A DNA stretch of 13,425 nucleotides from Clostridium sp. GTDB lineage: Bacteria; Bacillota; Clostridia; Clostridiales; Clostridiaceae. The notes under the pieces were generated by a model. It made no database searches. It saw nothing but the letters and a program-made list of their open reading frames with translations, and was not told where the DNA came from. The stretch is taken from the NCBI GenBank assembly GCA_012511315.1, contig JAAZGI010000197.1, positions 1 through 13,425 on the forward strand, given 5' to 3'. The stretch's first letter is position 1. Every line of letters starts with the position of its first letter. This document shows positions 7,273 through 13,425 of this stretch, one piece after another. A program made the position numbers and the translations under genes.

Positions 7273-7528
7273 TTGTTACCTCCTGAGTTTAGTTTTGGTT
7301 TCAACACATATTTATAATAGCAAGAAGTTGTTAACGCAGATCCGAATACAATGTTAACAAAAGGAAGGTTTATCAAAAATGGTATGTTTTCTACCTCTTT
7401 TATTAGCAAAAATGAGGTAAAAAACTGTTTTATTGAGTAAGTACCTTAATAAAAAAATTGAAATATAAACAATAACAAAAAAGCAACCATCTGATTTTAA
7501 AGTTGTTAACTAATCATTGAAAAGAAAT
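7273..7528. other. Upstream region of the nucleotidase remnant
   Basis: This non-coding stretch holds the AGGAGGT ribosome site (7278-7284) and a TATTAT box on the minus strand (7314-7319) without a recognisable -35 box. TTAACA occurs three times on the minus strand (7329-7334, 7352-7357, 7504-7509), the first two 23 bases apart. It resembles the repeat element of PhoP boxes, which would suit a phosphate-releasing enzyme, but the spacing is not standard. Nothing coding was seen. Confidence 0.4.
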
Positions 7529-7567
7529 AAAATCCCCATGGAAAAAATTCCACAGGGATTTTAAATA
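7524..7567 (-). terminator. Terminator of the S9 peptidase gene
   Basis: AAAATCCC (7529-7536) pairs with GGGATTTT (7555-7562), a CA/CA internal loop follows, and TGGAA pairs with TTCCA around an AAAA loop. On the minus strand the stem runs into TTTTATTTCTTTTC. It lies about 80 bases past the peptidase stop. A second inverted repeat, TTAGAATG (7593-7600) with CATTCTAA (7623-7630), sits between, of unknown role. Confidence 0.75.
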
Positions 7568-7644
7568 ACTATTTTCCAAACAAAACACAGTTTTAGAATG
7601 TCGGAGTCTAGAGCATTCAGAGCATTCTAAGTAAACAGACTAAA

Positions 7645-9645
7645 TTATTTTAAATATTTTTCAAACCAGTTGGTCATTTCGGTTAAGCGACGGATCCGGC
7701 CCTTGGGTTTACCAGCACGAGATAACTCATGGGTTTCATCATGGAATACCACCATGCGAGACTCACAATCATGGAGTTTCAGGGCTGTAAACATTTGGTA
7801 GGCTTCCGGAATCCAACAGCGGTAGTCCTTGTCCGAATGAATGAATAGAGTTGGTGTGGTACATTGGTCAGCATACTTTAAGGGAGATAGATCCCACATT
7901 TTTTCTGCGTTTGTCCATGGCCAAGCATCATTTTCATTGGGACCAAAGAAGTAGCCAATATCGGAATTACCAAAGAAGGACATCCAGTTTGAGATGGAAC
8001 GTTGGGAAGCCGCACATTTAAAACGATCAGTATGACCGATAATCCAGTTGGTCATGAAACCACCATAGGAACCGCCAGTAACACCCAGGCGGTCTTGATC
8101 AATGTCGGGGTAGGTTTCTAAAACCTTGTCTGTAAAATTCATGATATTATCATAGTCCACTGAGCCATAACGGCCGCGGATATCAGCAAACTCGTTGCCT
8201 TTGCCATCGGACCCCTTGGGATTGCAGAAGAATACAAAATAGCCAAGGTTTGCCCAGACTTGCATCTCGTGGTAGAAAACGGATCCGTAGACTGTTTTAG
8301 GACCACCATGAATCACTAAAAGGCCAGGATATTTTGTGCCTTCTTTGTAATCCAGGGGTTTTAAAACAAAACCATTAATCACATCATCGCCTTCTCCCTT
8401 GGATTGCAAGGGTTCTGGTTGAATAACAGAGTGATTGTCTAGATACTCTTGATTGAACTGAGTGAGAACTTTTTTTGTATTATTCATTAGGCTGTAAAGC
8501 TCTTGTAGACCGCTAGTTTCCATGCCTACAAAGATTAGTTCATCCTTGTTATTAACATCAAAAGCATCAACGGAACCTGGTTCGTCCATGAGGGTTTCAA
8601 TGGTACCTTCTCGATTCATGCGCTTTAAAACGGAATTGGTATCATCGGTTTGGACAAAGTAAATCCAATCGTTCTTGACGACTACAGATTGACCGCCACC
8701 ATAGCGCATATCTGAGTTCACAGAAGAGCCAATGGATAAATCTAAATCCTCAACAATGGCTGTCAACTCCAAGCTATTTAAATCTAGAAGATAGAATTTA
8801 GGATTTTCATTTAGGCCATACTTTTTATTTTCATTGATCAAGAGGAATGCAGTATCATCATCTAAGAATTGAGCATCATAAAAGCGGCGTTTACCAATGT
8901 CAACTTTTATGAGCTTTCTTGTGGCCACATCTAATATAGCAAGCTCAGATTCTAAGGCAGATACGCCTTTATTTTTATCCATTAGAACCAAGGCCTTGGT
9001 CTTAGATTCATTGAGTTCAAAGTGCTGGACAGAGGTTTTCTTTTTGCTTATTGCGTTGATTTTATCGCTCTTGGAATCGTAGATACAAAGTCTGCTTCGT
9101 TTGCCGGAGGCAAAACCACCACCGTTATGCCAGAAAGGAATCTCTTCTAGAACTTCAAAATCAGCTTCTGCTTCGCGGCGTTCCAGTTCCTTTTTTTTCT
9201 TGGCCTCGTCCTTAAGGTTATATAGATCCTTACCATTTAAATCGGTTCTCATGGTAAATAGATAATGATGGTCATCCAACACTTCAATCTGACCTGTTTT
9301 TGCCGGAATCGTAACGAACTTCTCAGCTTCACCACCTTTGGTGTAGATTCGGTAAAGGTGGGTGAAATCTTCTTTTTTTGCCTTATCTTTATCTTTTTGT
9401 TTCCGTAGGGCAGAAAAAATAAGGTGGTCATTACCATCCCAAGTAAAGTTTGATACCTCGTCAGAAGCTGTTAATCGCCAGCTCTCCCCAGCTTTCACAT
9501 CGTGGAGATAAATATCGGATTGATATCCATTTTCCTCCATATCAACTCGAGTTTTAATAAAGGCCAACCAATCTCCTGAATCATTAAATTCGGGATTTGA
9601 CAGAAAATGGATATTCTTTAGGTCTTCAATTTGCACTTTTTCCAT
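7645..9645 (-). CDS. S9-family serine peptidase (prolyl oligopeptidase / acylaminoacyl-peptidase type)
   Basis: A 666-residue cytoplasmic-type protein with no signal peptide. Roughly residues 1-410 have the repeated short beta-strand pattern of the S9 propeller, with a lysine/glutamate-rich insert near 80-165. The C-terminal third is the alpha/beta-hydrolase domain. The catalytic triad is visible: Ser526 in GGSYGG, Asp607 in HSDKDYR and His639 in THELSRAGKP. The oxyanion region LLVIHGGP precedes it. Such enzymes cleave short peptides, often removing blocked or N-terminal residues, which would suit an amino-acid fermenter; the exact specificity is not visible. The start is the ATG at 9643-9645, with GGAGG five bases before it. 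A TTG four codons earlier lies within that ribosome site and is rejected. The gene has its own promoter and terminator and is not in an operon. Confidence 0.93.
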   Translation of the reverse strand: MEKVQIEDLKNIHFLSNPEFNDSGDWLAFIKTRVDMEENGYQSDIYLHDVKAGESWRLTASDEVSNFTWDGNDHLIFSALRKQKDKDKAKKEDFTHLYRIYTKGGEAEKFVTIPAKTGQIEVLDDHHYLFTMRTDLNGKDLYNLKDEAKKKKELERREAEADFEVLEEIPFWHNGGGFASGKRSRLCIYDSKSDKINAISKKKTSVQHFELNESKTKALVLMDKNKGVSALESELAILDVATRKLIKVDIGKRRFYDAQFLDDDTAFLLINENKKYGLNENPKFYLLDLNSLELTAIVEDLDLSIGSSVNSDMRYGGGQSVVVKNDWIYFVQTDDTNSVLKRMNREGTIETLMDEPGSVDAFDVNNKDELIFVGMETSGLQELYSLMNNTKKVLTQFNQEYLDNHSVIQPEPLQSKGEGDDVINGFVLKPLDYKEGTKYPGLLVIHGGPKTVYGSVFYHEMQVWANLGYFVFFCNPKGSDGKGNEFADIRGRYGSVDYDNIMNFTDKVLETYPDIDQDRLGVTGGSYGGFMTNWIIGHTDRFKCAASQRSISNWMSFFGNSDIGYFFGPNENDAWPWTNAEKMWDLSPLKYADQCTTPTLFIHSDKDYRCWIPEAYQMFTALKLHDCESRMVVFHDETHELSRAGKPKGRIRRLTEMTNWFEKYLK

Positions 9646-9650
9646 AAATT

Positions 9651-9655
9651 CCTCC
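9651..9655 (-). promoter_or_regulatory. Ribosome binding site deciding the S9 peptidase start
   Basis: GGAGG with a five-base gap to the ATG at 9643-9645. The upstream in-frame TTG (9655-9657) overlaps this site, so translation from it is unlikely. Confidence 0.8.
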
Positions 9656-9678
9656 AAAACATAGTTCTAATAGTACTA

Positions 9679-9707
9679 ATTATATTGATAGATTAAGTTT
9701 ACTACAA
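9679..9707 (-). promoter_or_regulatory. Promoter of the S9 peptidase gene
   Basis: A consensus TATAAT (9679-9684) on the minus strand is preceded, after 17 bases, by the weak -35 box TTGTAG (9702-9707). Only half the -35 bases match, so strength is uncertain. The start would be about 25 bases before the ribosome site. Confidence 0.55.
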
Positions 9708-9708
9708 A

Positions 9709-10053
9709 TTGAGGGTAGGCGGAAATTTGAAGAGGATTTTAGGAACACTATTTAATCTGTATTGGCAAAGATTACGTCAAGGAATATTTACTAAAGGGTT
9801 CCAAGGGATTATTTTGAAAAAAGAAAAAGCATTAAAGTTACCTTGGAAGATTAAGAATTTGACTCTTTAAAGGAATATATTTTAAGTAAGTAAGTTTTAA
9901 AAAGTAGAATATAAGGAATGGTTTTTAAAAGAATAGTTTCTGAGAAAAATAGTTTCTGAGAAGAATAGAATATATGTGGGTATAGATGGGAATAATGTTA
10001 AAGGACAGAGTTTTAAATGGAAAGATGAAAACCCCTGGGAATTAAAGAAATAA
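9709..10053 (+). other. AT-rich intergenic stretch with protein-like fragments, possible decayed gene
   Basis: No intact gene is supported. The plus strand holds a 47-codon frame (TTG 9727 to TAA 9868-9870) with FNLYWQRLRQGIFTKGFQ, then short pieces in shifting frames (EFDSLKEYILSK, VEYKEWFLKE). A last open piece ending at TAA 10051-10053 contains YVGIDGNNVKGQSFKWKDE. A 16-bp tandem duplication lies within it. The mixed, non-repetitive composition hints at a degraded coding region, but none of the pieces has a convincing ribosome site and I recognise no family. Chance open frames in AT-rich DNA are the main alternative. Confidence 0.25.
9932..9963. repeat. 16-bp tandem duplication
   Basis: AATAGTTTCTGAGAAA (9932-9947) is followed directly by AATAGTTTCTGAGAAG (9948-9963), 15 of 16 bases identical, and then by a further AATAGAA start. 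It looks like a local slippage duplication in non-coding or decayed DNA. Confidence 0.85.
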
Positions 10054-10072
10054 TCTTAATTCTCAGGGATTT
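10022..10072 (-). terminator. Terminator of the CofE-like gene, possibly bidirectional
   Basis: On the minus strand CCCTG-A-GAATTAA pairs with TTAATTC-C-CAGGG, a 12-bp stem with one mismatch and a 10-base loop (arms 10033-10045 and 10056-10068). It is followed by GGTTTTC. The plus strand has TTTTT after the stem, so it could also stop transcription from the left. It lies about 40 bases past the CofE-like stop. Confidence 0.75.
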
Positions 10073-10111
10073 TTGACTTATGGCTCTTATATTGACCTTA
10101 TTTATTTGTGT

Positions 10112-11302
10112 CTATTTGCTGAAATTATCAAAGTAGCCTTGAATATAGATAACGGGTGTTCCTTTGTCGCCAGAACCGGATGTTAAGTCGGCTAAAGAGC
10201 CAATCAAATCGGTGAGTCGGCGCGGGGTGGTTCCTTGAGCGTCCATGGAATCTTTTAAATCATCATCTTTATGGACAATGTGATTTGCGATAGCTGCTTT
10301 TAGCTCATTCCCGGATAAATCGCGGAAGATATTGTCAGCAAGGTATTTAATTTTAACCTCATTGGGAGTTCCCTCTAGTCCATCGGTGTAACCTGGAGAT
10401 ACAACGGGGTCAGCTAATTCCCAAATAAATCCAACGGGATCCTTGAATGCACCATCTCCATAAACCATCACTTCAAGCTTTTTGCCGGTTTTTTCCAAGA
10501 GGTGGGCTTGAATATCATCAACTAATGTCTTACAGTCGCGCGGGAAGAGTTTGACTTCTTCTTCAGTAGATTTGTTCGATCCAAGTAGACCATAGGCTTC
10601 ATTGTAACCATGTTCTTCTGAGGGATCATTAAGAATTTCATCCAAAGAAAGAACCTTGTTAGCTCCGGCTTTTTCTAGAATTCGTTTGGTCCGTTGTCTG
10701 GTGTGAATATCACAATTAATAATAGTTTTTGTATAATCTAAAATAGTTTTTGGATTGTTAGCGAAGATGATTTCACAAGTGCAATCTTCCGCCTCAACGA
10801 TACTGCGATAATAGTTGATATAGTCAACGCCTGTAAAGGTGTGCTTGATGTCGCTAAAGGTTGAGCGGAACTCCTCTTCCGTGAGAACATCAACCCAAGG
10901 GTTGACACCAGATTCATCCAACTGATCTAAATAAACTAAGTGATTGCCTACTTCATCGGCAGGATAAGATAACATTAAAACCACCTTATCAACACCGCGA
11001 GCGATTCCTTTAAGAACCGTAGCAAAACGATTGCGTGATAAAATTGGGAAGATGACACCAACGGTTTCACCACCAGTTTTTGCCTTGACATCTATAGCAA
11101 TGTCATCCACAGAGGCGTAGTTGCCCTGGGCACGAGCCACAATGGACTCTGTCATGGCAACAATATCTCGGTCCTGAGGTTCAATTTTTTCTGACTTAAG
11201 AAAATCCAAAACGACCTTACTGACCAATTCCGTCATATTGTCACCATCTCGAATAATGGGAGCCCTAAGGCCGCGTACAGTGGTTCCTACGATTCTTTCC
11301 AA
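10112..11302 (-). CDS. CofE-like protein (coenzyme F420-0:L-glutamate ligase family), role in this organism unknown
   Basis: A 396-residue soluble protein. The N-terminal part reads as the F420_ligase (CofE) fold: VRGLRAPIIRDGDN (about 9-22) and DRDIVAMTESIVARAQG (44-60) correspond to the start and the nucleotide-binding part of CofE. True CofE, which adds glutamate to F420-0, is about 250 residues; this long form carries a further 150 or so, with FKDPVGFIWELADPVVSPGY and a C-terminal GTTPRRLTDL and SGSGDKGTP. From memory, similar 400-residue proteins are widespread and well conserved in Firmicutes not known to make F420, so the database label is probably misleading; amide-ligase chemistry is an inference. 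The start is TTG (11300-11302) with AAAGGAGG eight bases upstream. It is a single-gene unit, divergent from the glucosidase gene. Confidence 0.8.
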   Translation of the reverse strand: MERIVGTTVRGLRAPIIRDGDNMTELVSKVVLDFLKSEKIEPQDRDIVAMTESIVARAQGNYASVDDIAIDVKAKTGGETVGVIFPILSRNRFATVLKGIARGVDKVVLMLSYPADEVGNHLVYLDQLDESGVNPWVDVLTEEEFRSTFSDIKHTFTGVDYINYYRSIVEAEDCTCEIIFANNPKTILDYTKTIINCDIHTRQRTKRILEKAGANKVLSLDEILNDPSEEHGYNEAYGLLGSNKSTEEEVKLFPRDCKTLVDDIQAHLLEKTGKKLEVMVYGDGAFKDPVGFIWELADPVVSPGYTDGLEGTPNEVKIKYLADNIFRDLSGNELKAAIANHIVHKDDDLKDSMDAQGTTPRRLTDLIGSLADLTSGSGDKGTPVIYIQGYFDNFSK

Positions 11303-11310
11303 TGAAAGTT

Positions 11311-11316
11311 CCTCCT
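11311..11316 (-). promoter_or_regulatory. Ribosome binding site fixing a TTG start for the CofE-like gene
   Basis: AGGAGG within AAAGGAGG lies eight bases before the TTG at 11300-11302. No ATG in frame close by has a comparable site, and the family N terminus (ERIVGT) begins right here. Confidence 0.8.
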
Positions 11317-11529
11317 TTGGGAAAAGCGATGCAAGTTAAATTTTTCATACCCATCCACTTAGTGGTATGTGGTCTTAGCCAAATTAATTAGTAAATAAGG
11401 ATAGCCTTGACTTAGCTATGAAGGCTTAACAAGATATAAAGCTAACTGGAATAGGGGAAGGCTGGAATGTGTTGATTCTTAACAGAATTCCTTGAAAGCT
11501 TCTATTCTTATTTTACACGTCAAAGACTT

Positions 11530-11558
11530 ATCATACAATAATCTTGATAAAGAACCAA
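11530..11558 (-). promoter_or_regulatory. Possible promoter of the CofE-like gene with a long leader
   Basis: TTGGTT (11553-11558), 17 bases and TATGAT (11530-11535) on the minus strand are the best match in the gap. If used, the leader would be about 220 bases, long enough to hold an RNA element. I recognise no known riboswitch class in it, only short hairpins: AGCCTT with AAGGCT (11403-11426), and CCACT with AGTGG near 11355-11365. Confidence 0.4.
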
Positions 11559-11625
11559 GACGATTCCTTGATGATATTTAAAAAAGTGGGAGTTGAGGAA
11601 GTGTTTTTTTGCTCTGAAAAGCAAA

Positions 11626-11655
11626 TTGCCTAGATCTTAAAGAAAAGGTTATAAT
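11626..11655 (+). promoter_or_regulatory. Promoter of the oligo-1,6-glucosidase gene
   Basis: TTGCCT (11626-11631), an 18-base spacer and consensus TATAAT (11650-11655). The start point would be near 11662, about 44 bases before the ATG. Confidence 0.7.
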
Positions 11656-11678
11656 AAATCGATGTGACAAATCGATTT
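11656..11678. promoter_or_regulatory. Inverted repeat at the glucosidase start site, candidate operator
   Basis: AAATCGAT (11656-11663) and ATCGATTT (11671-11678) form 8-bp arms with a 7-base spacer directly after the -10 box. The right part, AAATCGATTT (11669-11678), is itself a palindrome with a central CG, as in operators of LacI-family sugar regulators. A repressor bound here would block initiation. The regulator is not in the window. Confidence 0.5.
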
Positions 11679-11705
11679 AATGTGAATGATCGGAGGATCT
11701 TATAG

Positions 11706-13379
11706 ATGGAAAGACAATGGTGGAAGGAAGCGGTGGTATATCAAATCTATCCAAGAAGCTTTCAAGACAGCAACGGAGACGGAATTGGCGATCTGGCAGG
11801 GATCACTTCACGCTTAGATTACCTGAAATATTTAGGGATTGATGTTTTATGGGTTTCTCCATTTTTCAAATCGCCCAATGACGATAATGGCTATGACATA
11901 AGTGATTATCGAGAAATTATGACTGAGTTTGGTAGCATGGAGGACTTTAAAACCCTGATTGGGGAAATCCATGCTCGGGATATGAAACTTGTGATGGACC
12001 TAGTCGTTAATCACTCCTCGGATGAGCATGCTTGGTTCCAAGAATCTAAAAAAAGTCGAGACAATGAAAAAAGTGATTATTACATTTGGAAAGACCCAAA
12101 AGCGGATGGCTCACCGCCAAATGATTGGACCTCCATATTTTCTGGACCAGCTTGGGAGTATGTGAAAGAACGGGATCAGTACTATTTACATCTCTTTTCA
12201 AAAAAACAGCCTGATTTAAACTGGGAAAATGAAGCACTGCGCCAAGAAGTCTACGAAATAATGAAATTCTGGATCAATCAGGGTGTGGATGGCTTCCGCA
12301 TGGATGTTATAAACTTAATTTCTAAAAAGTTTTATGAAGAGGGCCAAGGTGAAGATATCCACTTTATGGGGCCCCGTGTCCATGAGTTTCTCCAGGAAAT
12401 GTATCAGGAAGTATTAGCTGGAGAGGATCTTCTTACCGTTGGTGAATGCCCTGGGGCAACCGTCGACGATGCCATCGATTTTACAGCTCCAGAGCGCAAA
12501 GAACTTCATATGATTTTTACCTTTGAGCATATGGATTTAGATGGTGGGAAACACGGTAAGTGGGATTTTAAAGACTTTTCCATGCCAGCCCTTCGAGAAA
12601 ATTTGATTCATTGGCAGGAGAGCCTCCATGGGAAAGGCTGGAACTCATTGTATCTAAATAACCATGATCAGCCCCGAATGGTTTCACGCTTTGGTGATGA
12701 TGAGACTTACCGAGTCCAATCGGCTAAGATGCTGGCTAATCTAGTTCATTTTATGGAAGGGACTCCCTATATCTACCAGGGGGAAGAACTGGGCATGACA
12801 AACCTTGATATTGAGAGCTTAGAAGATTTAAAGGATCTAGAGTCTCTTAATGCTTGGCGGGACTTGGTGGAAGAGAAAAAGGTGTTTTCAAAAGAACACA
12901 TGATGGAAGCTATACGTCGAAAGGGTAGAGACAATGCTCGTAGTCCCATGCAGTGGGATGATACAAAAAAGGCAGGTTTTACCAGCGGAACCCCCTGGCT
13001 GAAAGTCAATAGCAACTATCCTGAGATTAATGCTGCGGACCAAGTAAAGAATGAAGATTCTGTGTTCCACTATTATCGTAAGCTAATTTCCTTGCGACGG
13101 GAATTACCTGTTATGGTGTACGGAAAAACCAACTTACTCTTCCCAGACCATAAAGAAATTTTTGCTTGGGAGAGAATCTTGGGGGATGAGCGACTGATTG
13201 TTGTGAATAACTTTACTAAAAACACAGTAACCGTTGATTTACGTGAAGCCGTCGAAAGAGAAGAGTTTACCCTTTATCTTTCCAACTATAAAGATTTTAA
13301 GATGTCTGAATCTGGCTCCTATCAATTGCGTGCCTATGAATCCTTTGTTTTGTTTAACGAATCAAGTGAATTACTCTAA
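11706..13379 (+). CDS. malL: Oligo-1,6-glucosidase (GH13 alpha-glucosidase)
   Basis: A 557-residue cytoplasmic glycoside hydrolase, the same length and layout as Bacillus oligo-1,6-glucosidase. It frees glucose from the non-reducing ends of isomaltose-type oligosaccharides. The (beta/alpha)8 barrel begins at WWKEAVVYQIYPRSF; the calcium-site loop DSNGDGIGD is at 21-29. Catalytic residues are Asp200 in GFRMDVIN (nucleophile), Glu247 in VGECPG (acid/base) and Asp321 in NNHDQPR. Val201 after the nucleophile is the residue associated with alpha-1,6 rather than alpha-1,4 preference in this subfamily, where maltases have Thr. There is no signal peptide. Trehalose-6-phosphate hydrolase is a close relative and a less likely alternative. 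The ATG has GGAGG nine bases before it. No transporter or sugar regulator is adjacent, and no terminator falls in the remaining 46 bases. Confidence 0.92.
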   Translation: MERQWWKEAVVYQIYPRSFQDSNGDGIGDLAGITSRLDYLKYLGIDVLWVSPFFKSPNDDNGYDISDYREIMTEFGSMEDFKTLIGEIHARDMKLVMDLVVNHSSDEHAWFQESKKSRDNEKSDYYIWKDPKADGSPPNDWTSIFSGPAWEYVKERDQYYLHLFSKKQPDLNWENEALRQEVYEIMKFWINQGVDGFRMDVINLISKKFYEEGQGEDIHFMGPRVHEFLQEMYQEVLAGEDLLTVGECPGATVDDAIDFTAPERKELHMIFTFEHMDLDGGKHGKWDFKDFSMPALRENLIHWQESLHGKGWNSLYLNNHDQPRMVSRFGDDETYRVQSAKMLANLVHFMEGTPYIYQGEELGMTNLDIESLEDLKDLESLNAWRDLVEEKKVFSKEHMMEAIRRKGRDNARSPMQWDDTKKAGFTSGTPWLKVNSNYPEINAADQVKNEDSVFHYYRKLISLRRELPVMVYGKTNLLFPDHKEIFAWERILGDERLIVVNNFTKNTVTVDLREAVEREEFTLYLSNYKDFKMSESGSYQLRAYESFVLFNESSELL

Positions 13380-13391
13380 GAGAAATAATTT

Positions 13392-13419
13392 AAGCGAAGT
13401 ATTTTAAGTGAAGTATTTC
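13392..13419. repeat. 14-bp tandem repeat after the glucosidase gene
   Basis: AAGCGAAGTATTTT is followed directly by AAGTGAAGTATTTC, 12 of 14 bases identical, starting 13 bases past the stop codon. No function is evident. Confidence 0.7.
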
Positions 13420-13425
13420 CTAGGA

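Noticed and set aside
7593..7630. Inverted repeat TTAGAATG / CATTCTAA as the peptidase terminator
   Set aside because: It has a 22-base loop and no T-run; the stem at 7524-7567 is a better terminator.
9646..9657. TTG at 9655-9657 as the start of the S9 peptidase
   Set aside because: It lies in the GGAGG ribosome site that serves the ATG at 9643-9645.
9932..9963. CRISPR or minisatellite array
   Set aside because: Only two copies, directly abutting with no spacers.
11656..11678. CcpA cre site at the glucosidase promoter
   Set aside because: The repeat does not match the cre consensus; a LacI-type operator is the closer description.

Overview
The window looks like the chromosome of an anaerobic, AT-rich member of the Firmicutes (Clostridia) that ferments amino acids or betaine by Stickland-type reactions. 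The main evidence is a selenocysteine-dependent substrate reductase of the glycine/sarcosine/betaine reductase family. Strong AGGAGG ribosome sites, sigma-A type promoters, two TTG starts and a Bacillus-like oligo-1,6-glucosidase agree with this. The species cannot be named from the sequence.

Layout. Nearly everything up to 11.3 kb is on the minus strand. At the left edge is a tRNA-Ser(UGA) with its own promoter. Next, read right to left, comes a substrate-reductase cassette. A TetR-type regulator (4658-5320) has its own promoter and terminator. It is followed by a promoter carrying palindromes, then grdI (3163-4488), grdH (1839-3149) and a BCCT-family betaine/choline/carnitine transporter (320-1837), closed by a terminator at 241-280. 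grdH is interrupted by an in-frame UGA at 2103-2105 that is almost certainly selenocysteine, so a naive gene call splits it into 348- and 78-codon pieces. The transporter would import the betaine, GrdI (expected to mature to a pyruvoyl protein) would bind it, and selenoprotein GrdH would cleave it reductively. The shared components (GrdA, GrdC, GrdD, thioredoxin system, Sec machinery) are not in the window and must lie elsewhere.

From 5.6 to 7.3 kb lies a secreted UshA-type 5'-nucleotidase broken by one nonsense codon and two single-base deletions; it appears to be a recent pseudogene. From 7.6 to 9.65 kb is an intact S9-family serine peptidase. A 450-base AT-rich gap follows, with a 16-bp tandem duplication and short protein-like fragments. 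From 10.1 to 11.3 kb is a conserved CofE-like (F420-0:glutamate ligase family) protein in a setting without any other F420 gene. It is divergent from an oligo-1,6-glucosidase (GH13) gene on the plus strand (11706-13379), whose promoter carries a palindromic operator candidate.

No CRISPR array, transposase, integrase, phage gene or rRNA was seen. The most notable items are the selenoprotein betaine-reductase cassette with its dedicated transporter and regulator, the orphan CofE-like gene, and the decaying nucleotidase. The reductase and enzyme families are known ones; I do not see a wholly new system.
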